A DNA stretch of 64,000 bases from Lentzea atacamensis (GTDB lineage: Bacteria > Actinomycetota > Actinomycetes > Mycobacteriales > Pseudonocardiaceae). Shown here one piece after another: positions 25,501-37,296 of this stretch (position 1 is its first letter; the number at the start of each line of letters is the position of its first letter). The stretch is from NCBI RefSeq assembly GCF_003269295.1, contig NZ_QLTT01000003.1:558001-622000 (forward strand), written 5' to 3'. Under the pieces are notes generated by a model. The model was not told where the DNA came from. It saw nothing but the letters and a program-made list of their open reading frames with translations, and did no database searches. Both the position numbers and the translations under genes were made by a program.

Positions 25501-28500
25501 TCGGCGTCGAACGGGTCGGCGTCCACGACAACTTCTTCGAGCTGGGCGGCGATTCGATCGTCAGTCTCCAGATCGTCGCGCGGGCCCGTGCCGCCGGACT
25601 GCAGCTGGGGATTCCGGAACTCTTCACGCACCAGACCGTCCGCGAGCTCGCCGCCCGCGTCACCACGGCCGCACCCGGCGAGATCGACCAGGGCACCGTC
25701 AGCGGCCCCGTGGCGTTCACGCCCATCCAGCGCTGGTTCCTCCGGGAGAACCTGCCGGAACGCGACCACTTCAACTGGTCCGGCATGTTCGAGCTGGCAC
25801 CGGGAACCGACGCCGCCACCATGCGGGCCGCGCTCGGCACCGTCGTCGCCCACCACGACGCCCTGCGGCTGCGCCTGCACGGCGACACCCAGGAGAACGC
25901 ACCCGCGGAGAACGCCGAGCTGGTGACCGTGCTCGACGCGGCCACCCTCGACGGTCACGCCCTGGACGAGGCCGTCACCGCGGCCATGACCACCGCGCAG
26001 ACGTCGTTGAGCCTCGCGGACGGGCCGCTGCTGCGCGCCGTGTACGTCGACCGCGGTGATCGGCCCGCGTGGTTCGGCCTCACCGTGCACCACTACGTCG
26101 TGGACGCGGTCTCCTGGAACGTCCTGCTGGAGGACCTCGACACCGCGTACACCGCCGGTGCCCTCGGTCAGAAGACCACCTCGTACCAGGAGTGGGCCGC
26201 CGCGCTGGAGGCGTTCGACCCTCAGGACGAACTGCCGTGGTGGCAGGAGGTCGTGCGGACGACCACGGCCGTGCCCACCGACCTCGACGGCCCCAACACC
26301 GAGGACTCGACCGAGTCCGTTCGCGTCGCCCTCGACGCGGAGCGCACCTCGGCGCTGCTCACCGTGGCGCACCGCGCCTACCGCACCCAGGGCCACGAAC
26401 TGCTCCTCGCCGCACTGCTGCAGGTCCTCGGGCGGTGGACCGGCACCAGCGCCGCCGCCATCGACCTGGAGAGCCACGGTCGCGAGCCGATCGCCGACGG
26501 CATCGACCTCAGCCGCACCGTCGGCTGGTTCACCGCCATCCACCCCGTCGGCCTCCACCACGCCGACCTCGGCGACATCGCCGGTGTCGTCAAGGCGGTC
26601 AAGGAACAGCTGCGGGCAGTGCCGCGCCGCGGTGTCGGCTACACGGTGCTGCGCGAGCGGGACGAGCAGCTCCGGTCCGCCCCGGCTCGCCCGGTCGTCT
26701 TCAACTACCTCGGTGGTGTCGACGCCGCCGAGGACGACGCCGTCGGCCTGTTCACCCGCGAGCTCTCCGAGGAACTGTGCGGCCCGGCCGAGGGCGACGG
26801 CGGGTTGCGCTCGCACGTGCTCGGCGTCGAGGTGGCCCAGGCCGCTGACGGGACCCTTTCCGTGGAGTGGCAGTACAGCACCAACCTCCACCGCCGGGAG
26901 ACGATCTCACGGCTCGCCGAGGCTTACGTGCGGGCGTTGGCCGACCTGGTCGACCACTGCCGGTCGGGCGCGCACGGCCTCACGCCGTCCGACGTTCCGC
27001 TGGCGTCACTCGACCAGTCCTCTTTGGACGCTCTGGTCGCCCGCACGCCCGGACTGACCGACGTCTACCCGTTGTCACCACTGCAGCAAGGAATGCTCTT
27101 CCACGCCATCGAGTCACCGGACAGCGGCGTCTACTGGACGCAGGACGTGCGCGAGCTGACCGGTGAGCTCGACGTCGACGCCATGCGTGCGGCCTGGCAG
27201 CTCGTGGTCGACCGGCACCCCGCGTTGCGCACCGCGTTCGTGTGGGAGGGCGTGCGCGAGCCGTTCCAGGTCGTCGTGGCCGATGTTGAAGTGCCGTTCG
27301 AGGTGCACGACTGGTCTGCCGTCGCCGATCCCGATCCCGATGCCGCCGTCGAGGAACTGCTCGCCGAGGACCGCGCCCGCGGCTGCGATCTCGCCACCGC
27401 GCCGCTGCTGCGGGTCCACGTCGCTCGCGGACGCGACCGGCACTGGATCCTGCTGGCGTTCCACCACCTCTACGCCGACGGCTGGAGCATCCCGCTGCTG
27501 TGGGACGAGGTCACCGCCGCCTACCGGGGTGAGCCGCTGCCGCCGGTGCGGCCCTACCGGGACTTCATCGCGTGGCTCTGTCAGCGTGACCGCGCCGAGG
27601 CCGAGGCGTTCTGGCGGGAGTACCTCGCCGGCTTCGACTCGCCGACGCCGCTGCCGGTGGACCGCGTGGTGCGTGAGCACTGGGCGCAGGACCGGCGCGA
27701 GCTGGCGCTGCCCCGCGACGTGACGGCGGCACTCGTCTCACTGGCCCGCGACCAGCGGGTCACCCTGTCGACGGTCGTGCAGGCGGCGTGGGCGGTGCTG
27801 TTGTCGGCCTACTCGGGCGAGGACGACGTCGTGTTCGGCCTGACCGTGTCCGGGCGCCCGGCCGAGCTGCCCGGCGTGGAGTCGATCGTCGGCCTGTTCA
27901 TCAACACGCTGCCGGTGCGGGTCCGGGTGGCGTGGGAGCGGCCGTTCGCCGACTGGCTGGGTGAGCTGCAGGAGAACCAGGTCGCGGTGCAGCGGCACGA
28001 GCACACGCCGCTCGCCGACATCCAGCGCGTCGCCACGGGTGGTCTGTTCGACAGCATGCTCGTGTTCGGCAACTACCCGCAGGGCGCGATGCCGGAGGAG
28101 GGCGAGGAGGACCCCGAGGAGCTGTTCGCCTCGATCGACTCGGTCGAGCAGATGCACTACCCGATGATCCTCGCCGTCGACCTCGAGGCGACGCTGAAGG
28201 TCGAGGCCAACTTCTCCACCGGGGCCTTCGATCCGGCGACCGTCGAGCGGCTTCTCGGCCAGCTCGCCGACGTGCTCACCGCCGCGGCGCGCCGGCCCTT
28301 GGCGGTCGTGCGCGAGGTGACGCCCGCGCCGGTGACCGGGCGGGGCGTGGGTCCCGCGTTCGACGAGCCGTTCGTCGGCTTGGCGGAGCGGTTCCGCTCG
28401 GCTGTCGCCGAGTTCGCCGATGACGTGGCCGTTCGCGGCGGCGAGGTCGAGCTGACCTATGCCGAGCTGGGTGAGCGGGTGGCGCGCGTGGCGTCGGGTC

Positions 28501-31500
28501 TGCGTGCCGCTGGTGTGCGGGATGAGACGCGGGTCGGGCTGTGGTTCGAGCGGTCGGTCGACCTGGTGGTCGCGATCTTGGGTGTGGTGCAGGCGGGTGG
28601 CACGTATGTGCCGCTGGATCCCGCGTTGCCGCACGGCCGGTTGCGTGATGTGCAGGCGGCTGCCGGGGTTGAGCTGGTGGTCTCGCGCGGCGACTACGCG
28701 TTGGAGGGTCCGCGGGTCGTTGATCTCGGGGAGCTGTTGACCGCGTCCGCCGAATGGCCGGAACTCGTTGCTGTGCCTGAACGTCTGGTCTACACGATGT
28801 TCACGTCGGGCTCGACGGGTGTGCCGAAGGGTGTGGAGGTCACCGAGGAAGGTGTCCTGCGGGTCGTGCTCGACCCGGCGGTGACCGCCCGGCCCGGCGA
28901 TGTCGTGGCACACATGGCCGCGGTGTCGTTCGACGCCTCAACCTGGGAGATCTGGACGGCGTTGCTGAGCGGGGCGACCCTCGCCGTGGCGTCCGCGAAC
29001 CTGGCCGAGCGGCTGGACGTCGCCACGTTCTACGCGTCGCACGGCGTCACGTTGTCGTTCATGACCACCGGTCTGTTCCACCAGCTGGCGGACACCGATC
29101 CGGAGGTCCTTTCGGGACACCGCAAGGTGCTCGCCGGCGGCGAGGGCATGTCACCCGTCCAGGCGCGCAAGGTGCTCGACGCCAACCCGGCCGTGGCCAT
29201 CTACAACATGTACGGCCCGACCGAGTCCACTGTGTACGTCTCGTTCCACGACATGCACACGGGGCGGCTCGGCCCGGCCACCGTGCCGATCGGTGGTGCA
29301 CTGCGCGGTCTGCGGTTCTCCGTGCTGGACCGGTGGTTGCGACCCACTCCTGTCGGCGTGCCGGGTGAGCTGTACATCGGTGGCGTCGGCTTGGCGCGTG
29401 GCTATGCGGGTCGTGCGGACCTGGCCGCTGAGCGGTTTGTTCCTGACCCGTCCGTGCCTGGTGCCCGGATGTACCGCACTGGCGACCTGGTGCGGTGGGG
29501 TGCGGATGGCGCGGTGGATTTCGTAGGCCGGACCGATGACCAGGTGAAGATCCGCGGGTTCCGGGTGGAGCCCGGCGAGGTCGAGCACGTGCTCGTCGGT
29601 CACCCCGATGTCGCCAACGCTGCCGTGGTCGTTCGTGAGCTGCAGCAAGGAAAGCGGCTCGTCGCCTATGTCGTGGGCACCGCTGAGCCCGCCGATCTCC
29701 GCGGCTTCCTCGCCGAGCGGCTGCCCGAGTTCCTGGTGCCGTCGGCGATCGTGCCGCTCGACGAGTTGCCGTTGAACTCCAACGGAAAACTCGACAAGCG
29801 CGCGCTGCCGCTGCCCGACGCGCCGGACTCCACGAGCCACGAGCCACCGTCCACCGACGTCGAACGCACCCTCGCCGCGGTGTGGTCGGAGGTGCTGGGC
29901 GTCGAACGCGTCGGCGTGCACGACAACTACTTCGAGCTGGGCGGCGATTCGATCGTGAGCCTCCAGATCGTCGCCAGGGCACGGGAAGCGGGCCTGGAGC
30001 TGAAGATCGCCGACCTCTTCACGCACCAGACGATCCAGCAGCTCGCCGTCCACACGGGCGTCGCTTCCGGTTCGGTGGTCAGCGCGGAACCGTTGGCCGA
30101 CCTGGAACCTCTCCGTGCACGCGTGCCGGGCCTGATCGACGCGTACCCGTTGTCGCCCATGCAGCAGGGCATGCTGTTCCACGTCCTGGAGGCGCCCGCC
30201 GACACCGCGGTGTACTGGGCGCAGGACGTGCGCGAGCTGCGCGGCCCGCTGGACGTGGCCGCCCTGCGGGAAGCCTGGCGCGTCGTCGTGAGCCGCCATC
30301 CCGCGTTGCGCAGCGCCTTCGTGTGGGAGGGCGTCGACTCGCCCGTGCAGGTCGTCCTCGGCGAGGTCGACGTGCCGTTCGAGGTGCTCGACTGGACTTC
30401 CGCCGCGGACCCCGACGCCGCGCTGGACGAGCTGCTCGACGCCGACCAGCGACGTGGTTTCGACGTCACCACCGCGCCGTTGCTGCGGGTGTACGTGGCC
30501 GACCGGGGCGACCGTCAGTGGGTCGTGTTCACGTTCCACCACCTCTACCTCGACGGCTGGAGCATCCCGCTCGTCTGGGACGAGGTGATCGCGGCCTACC
30601 GGGGTCAGTCCCTGCCGGTGGTGCGCCCCTACCGCGACTACATCGCCTGGCTCCAGCAACAGCCCGCCGCCGACGACTTCTGGCGCGAGTACCTCGACGG
30701 CTTCACCTCGCCGACGGCACTGCCCGTCGACCGCACCACCCGGCTGCACTGGGAACAGGGCAGGCGGCACCGCGAGCTGCCGGAGAACGTCGCCCTCGCC
30801 CTGGAAGACCTGGCCCGGCGTGAACGCGTCACGATCAGCGCCGTCGTGCAGGCCGCGTGGGCGCTGCTGCTGGCGTCGCACAGCGGTGAGGACGACGTCG
30901 TCTTCGGCCTCACCGTGTCGGGACGTCCCGCTTCGCTCGCCGGCGTGGAGTCCATCGTCGGCCTGTTCATCAACACGCTGCCGGTGCGGATCAGGGTGCC
31001 CGGCGACCTCACCCCGTTCGACCGGTGGCTGCGGACCGTCCAGGACGGCCAGGTGGCCGTGCAGCGGTTCGAGCACTCGCCGCTCGTCGACATCCAGCGG
31101 GTGGCCGGCGTGCCTCGGCTGTTCGAGAGCATCGTCGCGGTCCAGAACCTGCCCGGCGGCTTCGACGACGGAGACGACGCCGACGAGTTCGACTCGCCCG
31201 CGTTGCTGGAACAGGGCCGCTACCCGCTGAAGCTCGTCGTGGACGTCGACGGCCAGCTGGCCCTGCTGTGCGAGTACTCGACCGGCGCGTTCGACGACGC
31301 CACCGTCGAGGCGCTGCTGGACCAGCTCGAGCGCATCCTCACCACGGTCGCCGGCACACCCGGCACACCCGTCCGGGAGATCGCCCTGCTCGACGCCGGC
31401 CGACGCGCCGAGGTGCTCGGATGGGGCTCGTCCACGCCTCGGTCGCTGCCGGCGGCGCACCTGGCCGCGTTGTTCGGACGTCAGGTTGTGGCGCATCCGG

Positions 31501-34412
31501 ACCGCGTCGCGCTGCGTGGCGGTGTTGAGCTCACCTATGCGCAGCTCGACCGCCGGGCATCAGGGGTGGCGCGGTGGCTGCGTGCTGAGGGTGTCGGTGA
31601 GGGCACGCGGGTCGGGCTCTACCTGGACCGCGGCGCCGAGCTGATCATCGCGATGCTCGGAGTGATCGGGGCGGGCGGCTCGTACGTCCCGCTGGACCCG
31701 GCCCAGGGCACCGCGCGGATCACCCAGATGATCGAGACGGCGGGTGTCGGGCTCGTGGTCACCGCGGGCGAGCGGACCCTCGACGGCCTCGGCGCGCGCG
31801 TCCTCGAACTGCCCAGCATCGCGGCAGAAGGTCCCCTCCCGGTGACCGGCGAGCCGGGCAGCGAGCTGTACGTGCTCTTCACGTCAGGCTCGACCGGCGA
31901 GCCCAAGGGCGTGTCGCTCACCCACGAAGGCGTCGCCAGGGTGTGCACCGACCCCGCCTTCAGCGTCGAACCGGGCGACGTCGTGTCGCACCTCGCCGGC
32001 ATCGGCTTCGACACCGGCGCCTTCGAGATCTGGCTGGCGCTGCTCAACGGCGCCACCCTCGTGGTCGGCCCCGCGGACGTGGCCGAGCGGATGGACGTCG
32101 GCAAGTTCCTGCGCCAGAACGACATCACCGCCTCGCTGCTCACCACCGGCCTGTTCCACCAGCTGGTCGAGACCTCGCCCGACGTGCTCGACGGCCTGCG
32201 CCTGCTCGTCGTGGGCGGTGACGCGCTGCAGGCCCAGCACGCCCGCACCGCCCGCGAGCGCCGGCCGGACCTGCGCATCGTGAACGCCTACGGGCCCACC
32301 GAAACCACGATGACGTGCACCATCCACACCCTCGAAGGAACCGTCGACGCGCAGGTGCCCATCGGCAGGCCGTTCGCGGGCATGAGGGCCTACGTGCTCG
32401 ACACGTGGCTGCAGGTGCTGCCTCCTGGTGTGGCGGGCGAGCTGTTCGTCGGTGGACCCGGGGTGGCTCGCGGCTACGTCGGCCGTGCGGACCTCACCGC
32501 GGAACGATTCGTCCCCGACCCGACCAGGTCCGGCGAACGCCTGTACCGCACCGGCGACCGTGCCCGCTGGCGCGCGGACGGCACGCTGGAGTTCCTCGGC
32601 AGGGCCGACGACCAGGTCAAGATCCGGGGCTTCCGGGTCGAACCCGGCGAGGTCGAGGCACTGCTGACCGCTCACGAGGACGTGCGAGCAGCGGCGGTCG
32701 TGGCCACGACCGCGGTGACCGGAAAGCGCCTCGTGGCGTACGTGGTCACCGACAGGGACACCGGCGAGCTGCGTGCGTTCCTGCGGGAGCGGTTGCCCGA
32801 CTACCTGGTGCCCTCGGCGTTCGTGGTCCTCGACGCCCTGCCCCTGACGGCCAACGGCAAACTCGACCGCCGCGCCCTGCCCGAACCAGCCGCACCGGCG
32901 ACGGACGCGTACGTCGCTCCGCGCACCGACGCGGAACGGGCACTGGCCGCGATCTGGGCGACGTTGCTGGGCGCCGAACGCGTTGGCGTGCACGACAACT
33001 TCTTCGGCCTCGGCGGCGACTCCATCGCGAGCCTGCAGGTCGTGGCCCGTGCCCGTGCCGCGGGTCTCGGCCTCGCGGTGGCAGACCTGTTCACCCACCA
33101 GACGGTCGCGGAGCTGGCCGCCGTGACCACCACGCCGATGCTGCTGGAAGAGGGACCGGTCACCGGACCGGTGCCGCTGACACCCATCCAGCGGTGGTTC
33201 ACCAAAGCCTCCATCGACGACCGGAACCACTGGAACTGGTCGGGACTCTTCGAACTGGCACCGGACGTCGACGCCGGAAAGCTCGCCGCCGCGCTCAACA
33301 CCCTGGTGACCCACCACGACGCGCTGCGCACCCGCCTGCACCACGGTCCAGACGGCTGGCACCAGCACGTCGTCGACCCTGGCGAGGCGGTCGCGTTCAC
33401 GGTCGTCCAGGGCGACGTCCAGCAGCACATGTCCGCGCTGCAACGCTCGCTGGACCTCGTCGGCGGTCCGCTCGTGGCGGCCGTCCTGTTCGACCGCGGC
33501 GAAGAACCAGCGTGGCTCGGCCTGGTCGTGCACCACCTGGTCGTCGACGGCGTGTCGTGGAACATCCTGCTGGAGGACCTCGACGCGGCGTACCACGGCG
33601 AACCCCTCCCGCCGAAGACGACGTCGTTCCGGCAGTGGGCCGAGTCCGTCGTGGCCTTCGCCGGCAGCGACGAGGTCCGCGCCGAGCTGCCGTACTGGAC
33701 AACGCGTGCGGAGACCGCCTTCACGCTCCCGGTCGACGCCACCGGCGCCAACACCGAGGACTCCGCCGCCGTCGTCGAGGTCGCCGTCGACACCGCAGGG
33801 CTGCCGAACACCCGGGTTCTCGACGTGATCCTGGCCGCGCTGCTGCAGACGCTGGGGGAGTGGGCGGGCACCGACACGGTCGTCGTCGACCTCGAACACC
33901 ACGGCCGGGAAAGCCTGGCGCCCGGCACCGACCTGTCCCGCACGGTCGGCTGGTTCACCTCGGTCTACCCCGTGGTCCTCCAGCACGACGACTTGGCAGA
34001 CCACGCCGGAGTCGTCGAGGCCGTCGGGGAAAGCAGGCAATCCGTGCCACGCCACGGAGTCGGCTACGGCGCACTGCGTCACCTGACCGCCGACGACCCG
34101 GACGTGCGCCGCCTGCGCGCCGCACCCGATCGCCAGATCAACGTCAACTTCACGGGCGGGCTCGACTCCGCGAACGACGACGAGCCAGGCCTCATCGTCG
34201 ACGAGCTACCAGGTGACCTGTGCGGTGCGAGCACCAGCGGGGGACTACGGCCGTACGCGCTGCACCTGGAGATCGAACGCACCGGCGAGGGCGAGCTCCT
34301 CGTCGAGTGGCACCACAGCACCAACCTCCACCGGACCGAGACCGTGCGGCGGATCGCCACCCGCTTCCGGCAGGCCGCGGAGGGCTTGATCGAACACCTG
34401 AACAGGAATTGA
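22581..34412 (+). CDS. Nonribosomal peptide synthetase, C-A-T-E / C-A-T / C-A-T-E, no thioesterase
   Basis: About 3,943 residues. I chose TTG 22581 because GAGGCGGGGGA sits 4-6 bases upstream and a C domain starts at once ([16 protein letters not shown]). The longest frame, GTG 22533, would begin inside the candidate -10 region. C1 has YSGLCDG (nt 22992) in place of HHxxxDG. C2 (HHLYADG, 27462) and C3 (HHLYLDG, 30537) are intact. Carrier serines are at 25554, 29949 and 33021; the third site reads FFGLGGDS rather than FFELGGDS. E1 reads HHYVVDA (26088), with Gly to Ala in its core motif; the terminal E3 is HHLVVDG (33531). By-eye pocket codes are DAWFVAMVYK for A1 and A2 and DTFLLVAMTK for A3. 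These suggest hydrophobic or aromatic substrates, but I cannot assign them. The protein ends just after E3, so chain release must be done by something else. It follows the first NRPS directly and probably acts after it. Confidence 0.94.
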   Translation: MIEDMYPLAPVQQGMLFHVLEAQSDKGVYWAQGLYEFDGALDLGAMRRAWELVVARHAVLRTGFVWEGVPEPLQVVMADVQVPFEVHDWSAVTDRKGALDELLARDRAQGFDLTRPPLMRVHVIDDGTDHHRMVWSLYSGLCDGWSVPVVLEEVGATYDALCRGTTPDLEPVRPYRDFIAWLGKRDRAEAESFWRNYLAGFDAPTALPVDRSVRDHWAQGRRRVELPQDLTTGIMNLARRRRVTPSTVIQAAWALLLAAYSGDDEVVYGLTVSGRPADLPGVESMVGVFINTLPVRVRVAWERSFADWLGELQENQVAVQRYEFTALSDIKRWSDLPRGSGVFDSIVVFGNYPQALLSEEDEDNDDEDRFGALDSVEQVNYPIAFAIDLEDTLKIEAEFSTGAFDETTVDRLLDQLQAVLASAVARPEQLVREVTPAPVTGWGAGAAFDEPFVGLAERFRLAVDDFADQVAVRGGGQELTYAELGERVARVASGLRAAGVGVETRVGLWFERSVDLVVALLGVVQAGGTYVPLDPALPHGRLRDVQAAAGVELVVSRGDYALEGPRVVGLTDLVAAPLDLAGVGAAPGDVAAAPAAWPESVVTPERLVYTMFTSGSTGVPKGVEVTEEGVVRVALDPAVAARPGDVVAHMAAVSFDASTWEIWTALLTGATLAVAPANLAERLDVAKLYREHGVTLSFMTTGLFHQLADTDPAVFAGHRLVLAGGEAMSPVQARKVLDANPSVAIHNMYGPTETTVYASSHDMHTGRLGPSSVPIGTALRGLRFHVLDRWLQPTPVGVPGELYIGGTGLARGYARRPDLAAERFVPDPSVPGARMYRTGDLVRWGADGTVDFVGRTDDQVKIRGFRVEPGEVEHVLVDHPEVANAAVIVQDKRLIAYVVSTAEPAGLRRFLAERLPEFLVPSAIVPLPELPLNANGKLDKRALPDPGAPETTTAYEAPSTDTERTLAAVWSEVLGVERVGVHDNFFELGGDSIVSLQIVARARAAGLQLGIPELFTHQTVRELAARVTTAAPGEIDQGTVSGPVAFTPIQRWFLRENLPERDHFNWSGMFELAPGTDAATMRAALGTVVAHHDALRLRLHGDTQENAPAENAELVTVLDAATLDGHALDEAVTAAMTTAQTSLSLADGPLLRAVYVDRGDRPAWFGLTVHHYVVDAVSWNVLLEDLDTAYTAGALGQKTTSYQEWAAALEAFDPQDELPWWQEVVRTTTAVPTDLDGPNTEDSTESVRVALDAERTSALLTVAHRAYRTQGHELLLAALLQVLGRWTGTSAAAIDLESHGREPIADGIDLSRTVGWFTAIHPVGLHHADLGDIAGVVKAVKEQLRAVPRRGVGYTVLRERDEQLRSAPARPVVFNYLGGVDAAEDDAVGLFTRELSEELCGPAEGDGGLRSHVLGVEVAQAADGTLSVEWQYSTNLHRRETISRLAEAYVRALADLVDHCRSGAHGLTPSDVPLASLDQSSLDALVARTPGLTDVYPLSPLQQGMLFHAIESPDSGVYWTQDVRELTGELDVDAMRAAWQLVVDRHPALRTAFVWEGVREPFQVVVADVEVPFEVHDWSAVADPDPDAAVEELLAEDRARGCDLATAPLLRVHVARGRDRHWILLAFHHLYADGWSIPLLWDEVTAAYRGEPLPPVRPYRDFIAWLCQRDRAEAEAFWREYLAGFDSPTPLPVDRVVREHWAQDRRELALPRDVTAALVSLARDQRVTLSTVVQAAWAVLLSAYSGEDDVVFGLTVSGRPAELPGVESIVGLFINTLPVRVRVAWERPFADWLGELQENQVAVQRHEHTPLADIQRVATGGLFDSMLVFGNYPQGAMPEEGEEDPEELFASIDSVEQMHYPMILAVDLEATLKVEANFSTGAFDPATVERLLGQLADVLTAAARRPLAVVREVTPAPVTGRGVGPAFDEPFVGLAERFRSAVAEFADDVAVRGGEVELTYAELGERVARVASGLRAAGVRDETRVGLWFERSVDLVVAILGVVQAGGTYVPLDPALPHGRLRDVQAAAGVELVVSRGDYALEGPRVVDLGELLTASAEWPELVAVPERLVYTMFTSGSTGVPKGVEVTEEGVLRVVLDPAVTARPGDVVAHMAAVSFDASTWEIWTALLSGATLAVASANLAERLDVATFYASHGVTLSFMTTGLFHQLADTDPEVLSGHRKVLAGGEGMSPVQARKVLDANPAVAIYNMYGPTESTVYVSFHDMHTGRLGPATVPIGGALRGLRFSVLDRWLRPTPVGVPGELYIGGVGLARGYAGRADLAAERFVPDPSVPGARMYRTGDLVRWGADGAVDFVGRTDDQVKIRGFRVEPGEVEHVLVGHPDVANAAVVVRELQQGKRLVAYVVGTAEPADLRGFLAERLPEFLVPSAIVPLDELPLNSNGKLDKRALPLPDAPDSTSHEPPSTDVERTLAAVWSEVLGVERVGVHDNYFELGGDSIVSLQIVARAREAGLELKIADLFTHQTIQQLAVHTGVASGSVVSAEPLADLEPLRARVPGLIDAYPLSPMQQGMLFHVLEAPADTAVYWAQDVRELRGPLDVAALREAWRVVVSRHPALRSAFVWEGVDSPVQVVLGEVDVPFEVLDWTSAADPDAALDELLDADQRRGFDVTTAPLLRVYVADRGDRQWVVFTFHHLYLDGWSIPLVWDEVIAAYRGQSLPVVRPYRDYIAWLQQQPAADDFWREYLDGFTSPTALPVDRTTRLHWEQGRRHRELPENVALALEDLARRERVTISAVVQAAWALLLASHSGEDDVVFGLTVSGRPASLAGVESIVGLFINTLPVRIRVPGDLTPFDRWLRTVQDGQVAVQRFEHSPLVDIQRVAGVPRLFESIVAVQNLPGGFDDGDDADEFDSPALLEQGRYPLKLVVDVDGQLALLCEYSTGAFDDATVEALLDQLERILTTVAGTPGTPVREIALLDAGRRAEVLGWGSSTPRSLPAAHLAALFGRQVVAHPDRVALRGGVELTYAQLDRRASGVARWLRAEGVGEGTRVGLYLDRGAELIIAMLGVIGAGGSYVPLDPAQGTARITQMIETAGVGLVVTAGERTLDGLGARVLELPSIAAEGPLPVTGEPGSELYVLFTSGSTGEPKGVSLTHEGVARVCTDPAFSVEPGDVVSHLAGIGFDTGAFEIWLALLNGATLVVGPADVAERMDVGKFLRQNDITASLLTTGLFHQLVETSPDVLDGLRLLVVGGDALQAQHARTARERRPDLRIVNAYGPTETTMTCTIHTLEGTVDAQVPIGRPFAGMRAYVLDTWLQVLPPGVAGELFVGGPGVARGYVGRADLTAERFVPDPTRSGERLYRTGDRARWRADGTLEFLGRADDQVKIRGFRVEPGEVEALLTAHEDVRAAAVVATTAVTGKRLVAYVVTDRDTGELRAFLRERLPDYLVPSAFVVLDALPLTANGKLDRRALPEPAAPATDAYVAPRTDAERALAAIWATLLGAERVGVHDNFFGLGGDSIASLQVVARARAAGLGLAVADLFTHQTVAELAAVTTTPMLLEEGPVTGPVPLTPIQRWFTKASIDDRNHWNWSGLFELAPDVDAGKLAAALNTLVTHHDALRTRLHHGPDGWHQHVVDPGEAVAFTVVQGDVQQHMSALQRSLDLVGGPLVAAVLFDRGEEPAWLGLVVHHLVVDGVSWNILLEDLDAAYHGEPLPPKTTSFRQWAESVVAFAGSDEVRAELPYWTTRAETAFTLPVDATGANTEDSAAVVEVAVDTAGLPNTRVLDVILAALLQTLGEWAGTDTVVVDLEHHGRESLAPGTDLSRTVGWFTSVYPVVLQHDDLADHAGVVEAVGESRQSVPRHGVGYGALRHLTADDPDVRRLRAAPDRQINVNFTGGLDSANDDEPGLIVDELPGDLCGASTSGGLRPYALHLEIERTGEGELLVEWHHSTNLHRTETVRRIATRFRQAAEGLIEHLNRN

Positions 34413-34423
34413 GGGAGGCATTC

Positions 34424-35434
34424 TTGTCCACGCACAAGCGCATCTACGACCTGTCGCCTGCAGAGGCGGCCGAGGTCGAGAACCTGACACTGCGCATCGC
34501 CAAGGAGTACTCGAGCCCGGAGGACGAGCAGCTGCTGCGCGACCTGCCGCTGCTCGCCACCGAGTTGCCCCTGGGCCAGCGTCGTTTCCTGCGCGACTTC
34601 GCGCTGGAGGACGAGCTCGGCTACTGCGTGGTCCGCGGTCACACCATCGACCACGAGCGCATCGGCCCCACGCCGCAGCACTGGCGTGGCCGGCCGATAC
34701 CGACCCCGGAGTTCCCCGAGGAGATCCTCCTGCTGCTGCACGGATCTCTGCTCGGCGAGCCGTTCGGCTGGAAGACCCAGCAGGACGCCCGGCTCGTGCA
34801 CGACATCTTCCCCATCAAGGGTTTCGAGACCGAGCAGATGGGGATCGGCAGCACCGACACGCTCACGCTGCACACCGAGGACGCGTTCCACCCGTGGCGT
34901 GCCGACTACCTGCTGCTGGAGTGCCTGCGCAACCCCGACGAGGTCGCGACGATCGTCTCCGAACCCGATCTGCGGTCGCTCGACCCCGAGCACCTCGAGA
35001 TCCTGCACGAGGCGAACTTCCTGATCCGGCCGGACGACTCGCACCTGGCGAAGCACAACGTCACCAAGGGCGTCGACGCCGAGTTCTCCGAGATCGCCGA
35101 GATGAAGGCGGACGACAACCGCGTGGCCGTGCTCTACGGGTCACGCGAGCACCCGTACATCCGGATCGACCCGTACTTCATGGAGACGCCCAAGGACCCG
35201 GCCGCGCGCAGGGCCCTGGAGGCGGTCAGCGACCTCCTCGAATCGTCCTGTTTGGACGTCGCCCTGGAACCGGGCGACATCCTCGTCATCAACAACCACC
35301 GCCTCGCGCACGGCCGGCAGGCGTTCCAGGCGCGCTACGACGGCACCGACCGCTGGCTCAAGCGCGTCAGCATCACGACCGACCTGCGCAAGTCCCACGA
35401 GCGGCGCGCCTCGGCGACCGCACGCCTCATCTGA
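34424..35434 (+). CDS. VioC/OrfP-type Fe(II)/2-oxoglutarate oxygenase (arginine beta-hydroxylase-like)
   Basis: 336 residues from TTG 34424, which has AGGGAGG five bases upstream; the frame is open further upstream but only through the end of the NRPS gene. It resembles the clavaminate synthase-like family that hydroxylates free arginine or related amino acids (VioC in viomycin, OrfP in streptothricin, MppO in mannopeptimycin). Iron ligands visible are HTE at residues 150-152 and the distal His at about 296 in LAHGR, followed by a TDRWLKR segment that would hold the 2-oxoglutarate arginine. The expected role is hydroxylation of arginine or an arginine-like residue, giving the substrate for the VioD-like enzyme encoded at 39088. 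It starts 11 bases after the NRPS stop, so it is probably co-transcribed. Regiochemistry cannot be read from the sequence. Confidence 0.85.
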   Translation: MSTHKRIYDLSPAEAAEVENLTLRIAKEYSSPEDEQLLRDLPLLATELPLGQRRFLRDFALEDELGYCVVRGHTIDHERIGPTPQHWRGRPIPTPEFPEEILLLLHGSLLGEPFGWKTQQDARLVHDIFPIKGFETEQMGIGSTDTLTLHTEDAFHPWRADYLLLECLRNPDEVATIVSEPDLRSLDPEHLEILHEANFLIRPDDSHLAKHNVTKGVDAEFSEIAEMKADDNRVAVLYGSREHPYIRIDPYFMETPKDPAARRALEAVSDLLESSCLDVALEPGDILVINNHRLAHGRQAFQARYDGTDRWLKRVSITTDLRKSHERRASATARLI

Positions 35435-35448
35435 CGGATACGGAACCC

Positions 35449-37296
35449 ATGCCGAACCCGCTCCACAGCCTCCCGCCCACCGCCAAGGGCATCCTCGCCG
35501 TCCTCCGAGTCCTGCCACGGGTCAGCCGGCCGCGCACGGCGCTCCTGGCGGGCGGGGTGGTGGTGGGCGCTGTTCTGCCCATCGGGATCGCGGTCCTCAC
35601 CGGCCTGCTCATCGGTGCCATTCCCGGCGCGGCGCGCGACGGTGCGGACTCGCCCGCCGCCGACCGGGTGGGCACCCTGCTGGTCGCCGTCGCGATCGCG
35701 ATCTTCGTCGAGCGCCTGACGTCCCCGCTGCTGCGGGCGGCGGTGTCCACGCTCGGCCGCGACGTCGACCGGTACCTGCAGGAGGTCGTGCTGGGCGCGC
35801 TGGCCCGGCCGAGGGGCATCGCCCATCTCGAAGACCCGGACGTGATCGACGAGGTCCGCATCGTGCGCGGCCTCGGTATGAGCGCCTACCGGCCCGGCCA
35901 GACCGTGGAGGCCCTGCCAGAGGTGCTCACGTCGTGGCTGCGGGCCGTCGGCTCAGCGGCCGTGCTCACCTGGTTCCACTGGTGGCTCGGCCTGCTGTGG
36001 CTGGTGGTCTGGCCGATCATCGTCTACCGGATGCAGCGCGACTACCTGCGGGTCGGCGAGGAGGGCTACGGGCAGAGCGCCCAGCTCCGCCAGGCCGAGT
36101 ACGTCCGGGACCTGGCGCTGGATCCACCGCCGGCCAAGGAGATACGGCTCTGGGGCGTCCTCGACTGGCTCATCACCCGCTTCGACACGTTGTGGCAGGC
36201 CGGAATCGGACCGATCCGCCGGGCCCGCCGCCCGCGGCCCGGCATGGTGCTCGGCTCGGCGTCCGCGATCCTGGCCATCAACGTCCTGTCGTACGCACTG
36301 CTGGCTTATGCCGCGGTGCAGGGCGACCTGACGCTCGCCGCTCTCGCCGTGTTCGTCGAGGCACTGGCCAACGCCAACGACTACGCCGTCGGCGACGAGC
36401 ACCTGTACCTGTCGCACGCCGCAGTCACCGTGCCGAAGGTGCTGTCCCTGGAGAAGCGCCTGGCCGACAGCTCGCCGCCGGAGTCCGGCCTCCCGGTCGA
36501 CGAGGGTGTTCCCGCGCAGGAGATCCGCTACGAAGGTGTGTCGTTCCGCTATCCCGGTACCGAGCGGGACGTCCTCACGGGCCTGGATCTCGTCATCCCC
36601 GCCGGGCAGTCGCTGGCGATCGTCGGTGACAACGGCGCGGGAAAGACCTCGCTGGTGAAGCTGCTCGCCGGTTTCTACGAACCCACCGGGGGCAAGATCA
36701 CCGTCGACGGCGCCGACCTCGCCGCGCTCGATCCCGAGGCGTGGCGAACGCGGGTGGCGGTGCTGTTCCAGGACTTCACCCGCTACCACCTGCCGGTGCG
36801 CGACAACATCGGCCTCGGCGCGCCCGAGCACGCCGGCGACGAGGACATGCTGCGCCGCGCAGCCGAACGGGCCGGGATCGGTGACCTGATCGAGTCGCTG
36901 CCGAACGGCTGGGACACCGTGCTGTCGCAGGCCTACACCGATGGCGTCGACCTCTCCGGCGGGCAGTGGCAGCGGGTCGCACTGGCCCGCGCGATGTTCG
37001 CCGTCGAGGCGGGAGCCAAGGTCCTCGTGCTCGACGAGCCCGCGGCGGCACTCGACGTGCGGGCGGAAGCCGAGTTGTACGAACGGTTCCTGGAGCTCAC
37101 CGAAGGGCTCACCACGATCCTCATCTCGCACCGCTTCTCCACCGTGCGGCGCGCCGACCGGATCGTGGTCGTGTCGGACGGCCGCGTGATCGAGGCCGGT
37201 GACCACGACGAGCTGATCGCCCGCGACGGCCGCTACGCCCACCTGTTCCGTCTGCAGGCGGAACGCTTCCAGCCCGCGGGGGGACTCGATGCGTGA
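35449..37296 (+). CDS. ABC transporter half-molecule (permease fused to ATPase), first of a pair
   Basis: 615 residues from ATG 35449, 14 bases after the oxygenase stop; the upstream in-frame extension overlaps that gene and is rejected. The N-terminal half has about six hydrophobic segments. The ATPase has Walker A GDNGAGKTS (residues 393-401), an FQDF Q-loop, LSGGQ (502-506), Walker B VLVLDEP and an ISHR H-loop. The helical part is short for a classical exporter. The next gene overlaps it by eight bases and encodes a second half-transporter, so the two probably form a heterodimer. Position between NRPS and tailoring genes suggests export of the peptide product and self-protection; this is inference from context. 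Confidence 0.9.
   Translation: MPNPLHSLPPTAKGILAVLRVLPRVSRPRTALLAGGVVVGAVLPIGIAVLTGLLIGAIPGAARDGADSPAADRVGTLLVAVAIAIFVERLTSPLLRAAVSTLGRDVDRYLQEVVLGALARPRGIAHLEDPDVIDEVRIVRGLGMSAYRPGQTVEALPEVLTSWLRAVGSAAVLTWFHWWLGLLWLVVWPIIVYRMQRDYLRVGEEGYGQSAQLRQAEYVRDLALDPPPAKEIRLWGVLDWLITRFDTLWQAGIGPIRRARRPRPGMVLGSASAILAINVLSYALLAYAAVQGDLTLAALAVFVEALANANDYAVGDEHLYLSHAAVTVPKVLSLEKRLADSSPPESGLPVDEGVPAQEIRYEGVSFRYPGTERDVLTGLDLVIPAGQSLAIVGDNGAGKTSLVKLLAGFYEPTGGKITVDGADLAALDPEAWRTRVAVLFQDFTRYHLPVRDNIGLGAPEHAGDEDMLRRAAERAGIGDLIESLPNGWDTVLSQAYTDGVDLSGGQWQRVALARAMFAVEAGAKVLVLDEPAAALDVRAEAELYERFLELTEGLTTILISHRFSTVRRADRIVVVSDGRVIEAGDHDELIARDGRYAHLFRLQAERFQPAGGLDA

Noticed and set aside
464..26891. Very long minus-strand open frames opposite the NRPS genes (up to about 1,770 codons)
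   Set aside because: They mirror the codon bias of the real genes at high GC, are rich in Arg, His and Gln, have no domain motifs and break at module linkers. They are shadows.
34220..34423. N-terminal extension of the first oxygenase
   Set aside because: This part lies inside the second NRPS gene in another frame and has shadow composition. TTG 34424 has a strong ribosome site.
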